Positions 6,863 to 8,391 of a DNA stretch of 8,391 bases are shown piece by piece; the stretch's first letter is position 1, and each line of letters begins with the position of its first letter. Source of the stretch: Desulfobacterales bacterium (GTDB lineage Bacteria; Desulfobacterota; DSM-4660; Desulfatiglandales; Desulfatiglandaceae); contig JAIOSR010000519.1 in NCBI GenBank assembly GCA_021107495.1, positions 1 to 8,391 of the forward strand, read 5' to 3'. The notes under the pieces are model-generated. The model was given only the letters and a program-made list of their open reading frames with translations. It searched no databases and was not told where the DNA came from. Made by a program: the position numbers and the translations under genes.

Positions 6863-6890
6863 TTTAAAAAATATTGTATAGGTGCGTCAA
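6862..6890 (-). promoter_or_regulatory. Possible sigma-70-type promoter for rpmI-rplT
   Basis: The minus strand has TTGACG (6890-6885) and, 17 nt on, TTAAAT (6867-6862): five and four matches to the -35 and -10 consensus. It lies about 230 nt before rpmI, so transcripts would start with the inverted-repeat element as leader. AT-rich surroundings make chance matches likely. Confidence 0.25.
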
Positions 6891-6953
6891 GCATCACACC
6901 TACCAAATCAAGGCCCCACCAATATTCCGACAAAGGTGATAGAAAATAGGCCT
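6879..6953 (-). other. Two hairpins in the infC-rpmI gap
   Basis: TAGGTG (6879-6884) pairs perfectly with CACCTA (6897-6902) over a 12-nt loop. Next to it AGGCC (6911-6915) pairs with GGCCT (6949-6953), continued by CACC (6917-6920) with GGTG (6935-6938). Together they suggest a folded RNA leader or an infC 3' end structure. The rest of the gap, about 6954-7078, shows only a small CTGC/GCAG hairpin just after infC and an A-run at 6997-7003, with no clear terminator. Confidence 0.3.
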
Positions 6954-7078
6954 GACTAAAGGACTAACTACAAATGAGGGTTGACATCTGATTGATAAAA
7001 AAACGTCCTTTAAAAGCACAATATCTTCTTCTCGAAAGGTCGTCCAAAGAACCCTGCAAAAGCAGTGACACGTCCTGT

Positions 7079-7597
7079 TCATTTAGGGACAATCACCATG
7101 CTCATTCTATTCCTGGCCTCCCGTGTGGGTTCCTGCTCCACTGTACCCAGGTCCTCAAGTTCCCCGGCTACCCTTTTAAGAAGTCTGACCCCGGCATCCA
7201 TGAAAGCCATTTCCCGGCCCCGAAAAAAGACGGTTACTTTCACACGGTTCTTGTTTTCTAAAAATTTTTTGACATTCTTTAGCTTGAAACCCAGGTCATG
7301 GTCCTCTGTGTGAGGCCGTAGTTTGATCTCTTTGAGCTGGCAAGCCTTGCCCTTTTTACGCGCCTCCTGCACCTTCTTGCTTGTCTGGTACTTGAATTTG
7401 CCATAATCCATGATCCGGCAAACAGGAGGGTCGGAATTGGGCGCAACCTCCACAAGATCCAGTCCTACATTTTTTCCCGTGTTCAGTGCATCCTGAATGG
7501 ATAATATGCCAAGCTGCTCGCCTTCAGCCGAAATCAGCCTGACCATACTTGCCCGGATACGTTCATTTATCCTGACATCTTCAATTTTTTTGCCTAT
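7079..7597 (-). CDS. infC: Translation initiation factor IF-3, probable ATA start
   Basis: IF3 binds the 30S subunit, keeps the ribosomal subunits apart and checks start-codon choice. Both domains are present: the N-domain with DVRINERIRASMVRLI, GEQLGILSIQDAL and VDLVEVAPNSDPPVCRIMDYGKFKY (in pieces), and the C-domain with QLKEIKLRPHTEDHDLGFKL, VKVTVFFRGREM and the end RNRMSMVIVPK. The first ATG (7603-7601) overlaps the thrS stop as TAATG, but only one base separates it from AGGAGGT. Two codons on, an ATA (7597-7595) sits 7 nt from AGGAGGT, the ideal spacing. Since infC starts at AUU in E. coli and at AUC in Myxococcus xanthus, I prefer the ATA start (172 residues). The ATG form would be 174 residues (7079-7603). 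Such rare start codons let IF3 repress its own translation. Confidence 0.95.
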   Translation of the reverse strand: MGKKIEDVRINERIRASMVRLISAEGEQLGILSIQDALNTGKNVGLDLVEVAPNSDPPVCRIMDYGKFKYQTSKKVQEARKKGKACQLKEIKLRPHTEDHDLGFKLKNVKKFLENKNRVKVTVFFRGREMAFMDAGVRLLKRVAGELEDLGTVEQEPTREARNRMSMVIVPK

Positions 7598-7602
7598 GGC
7601 CA

Positions 7603-8391
7603 TTACCTCCTTTGTTTACAGTCCTCAAAAACAAGGTCAATAAATTCCTTAGCTGTCATAAAAGGAAGATTTTGACCACTCCTCTGCCTTGGTGTTACCC
7701 CTTCATTTTCGCATTCTCGGTCCCCTATAATCAGCATATAGGGGATCTTCTTTAACTGGGCCTCTCGAACTTTCAGACCCAGTTTTTCATTTCTGAAATC
7801 AGCTTTCACCCTGATGTCGGCATCAACCAGGATATCCAGCAATTTTTCACCGAAAGATATATTCCTGTCCGTCACCGTCAAAATCATAGCCTGGACCGGC
7901 GCAAGCCAGACGGGAAACGCACCTGAATAGTGCTCTATCAGGACACCGATAAACCTCTCAATTGCTCCCAGAATAACCCTGTGAATCATGACGGGACGGT
8001 GTTTTTGACCGTCCTTATCTATAAAAACAAGGTCAAACCGCTCGGGCAGAGTAAAGTCACACTGAATAGTGGCGCATTGCCACGACCTCCCCAGGGCATC
8101 CTTCAATTTGACATCTATCTTTGGCCCGTAAAAGGCACCGTCTCCCTCGTTAATATCGTATGGCAGATTACTGTCGTCCATGGCCTTTATGAGCGCGCCC
8201 GTGGCCAGGTTCCAGTCTTCTTCCGACCCTATGGATTTTTCAGGCCGGGTGCTGATCTCCAGGTCATAGTCAAAACTGAATATGCCCATAACATCCTTAA
8301 CAAAGTCGAGCACACCCTTTATTTCGCCGTTCAATTGCCCCGGCGTGCAGATGATATGGGCGTCGTCCTGGGTGAATTCCCTCACGCGGAA
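7603..8391 (-). CDS. thrS: Threonyl-tRNA synthetase, C-terminal part (5' end outside window)
   Basis: This class II synthetase charges tRNA-Thr. The visible 263 residues begin FRVREFTQDDAHI, the end of motif 2 in the catalytic core, so roughly the first 375-380 residues (TGS, editing domain and motif 1) lie outside the window. A GTG at 8385 is an internal Val, not a start, since the frame stays open to 8391. H12 and H137 of the fragment match the two zinc-binding His of the active site by motif context (DDAHI and PVMIHRVILG); the zinc Cys is off-window. Motif 3 is GAIERFIGVL with its Arg at 146. GDGAFYGPKIDV and WLAPVQ are intact. From about residue 160 the anticodon-binding domain follows, with ADFRNEKLGLKVREAQ and IPYMLIIGDRE. 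The TAA stop overlaps the first infC ATG by one base, the usual thrS-infC coupling. Confidence 0.97.
   Translation of the reverse strand, partial: FRVREFTQDDAHIICTPGQLNGEIKGVLDFVKDVMGIFSFDYDLEISTRPEKSIGSEEDWNLATGALIKAMDDSNLPYDINEGDGAFYGPKIDVKLKDALGRSWQCATIQCDFTLPERFDLVFIDKDGQKHRPVMIHRVILGAIERFIGVLIEHYSGAFPVWLAPVQAMILTVTDRNISFGEKLLDILVDADIRVKADFRNEKLGLKVREAQLKKIPYMLIIGDRECENEGVTPRQRSGQNLPFMTAKEFIDLVFEDCKQRR
7605..7611 (-). promoter_or_regulatory. infC ribosome binding site that decides the start
   Basis: AGGAGGT encodes the last two Arg codons of thrS plus the first base of its stop. It ends one base before the overlapping ATG, too close for good initiation, but 7 nt before ATA at 7597. The geometry favours the ATA codon. 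Confidence 0.75.

Noticed and set aside
6981..7010. Plus-strand TTGACA as a promoter
   Set aside because: No -10-like hexamer lies 16-18 nt downstream and no plus-strand gene follows.
8383..8385. GTG as the thrS start
   Set aside because: The frame continues to the window edge with Phe-Arg before it, matching motif 2 of the synthetase, so the gene is cut by the edge.

Overview
This window is a single co-directional run of translation genes read on the minus strand. From right to left it holds the 3' part of thrS, infC, rpmI, rplT, pheS, pheT and a short MerR-family regulator, and it ends with a gene for a 12-heme c-type cytochrome. The order thrS-infC-rpmI-rplT-pheS-pheT is a classic proteobacterial translation cluster. 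The MerR-like gene behind pheT, the multiheme cytochrome and the style of the intergenic repeats point to an anaerobic respiring or syntrophic deltaproteobacterium (Desulfobacterota and relatives). That placement is an inference from gene order and repeat style, not a database match.

Region by region: 1-144 is non-coding and holds three degenerate GC-rich hairpin units. 145-1902 encodes the cytochrome. 1926-2252 encodes the MerR-like protein, whose Shine-Dalgarno site lies inside the end of pheT. 2256-4670 and 4717-5724 encode the beta and alpha chains of phenylalanyl-tRNA synthetase. 5725-6047 is a 323-nt gap with a 14-bp perfect hairpin just after rplT, an inverted array of 7-nt units and a possible pheS leader. 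6048-6395 and 6434-6631 encode ribosomal proteins L20 and L35. 6632-7078 is a 447-nt gap with a roughly 200-nt inverted-repeat element and further hairpins. 7079-7597 encodes initiation factor IF3, and 7603-8391 is the C-terminal part of threonyl-tRNA synthetase, cut by the window edge.

The genes form one functional block: two tRNA synthetases, an initiation factor and two large-subunit ribosomal proteins. IF3 probably starts at the rare codon ATA, which in this family is tied to self-regulation. The unusual parts are the two gaps that split a normally compact operon, both filled with repeat-like structured DNA, and a membrane-anchored or exported multiheme cytochrome placed 23 nt behind the regulator at the end of the translation operon. 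I see no CRISPR array, tRNA, rRNA, insertion-sequence transposase or defence system. All longer plus-strand open frames lie antisense to well-recognised genes and were treated as shadows.
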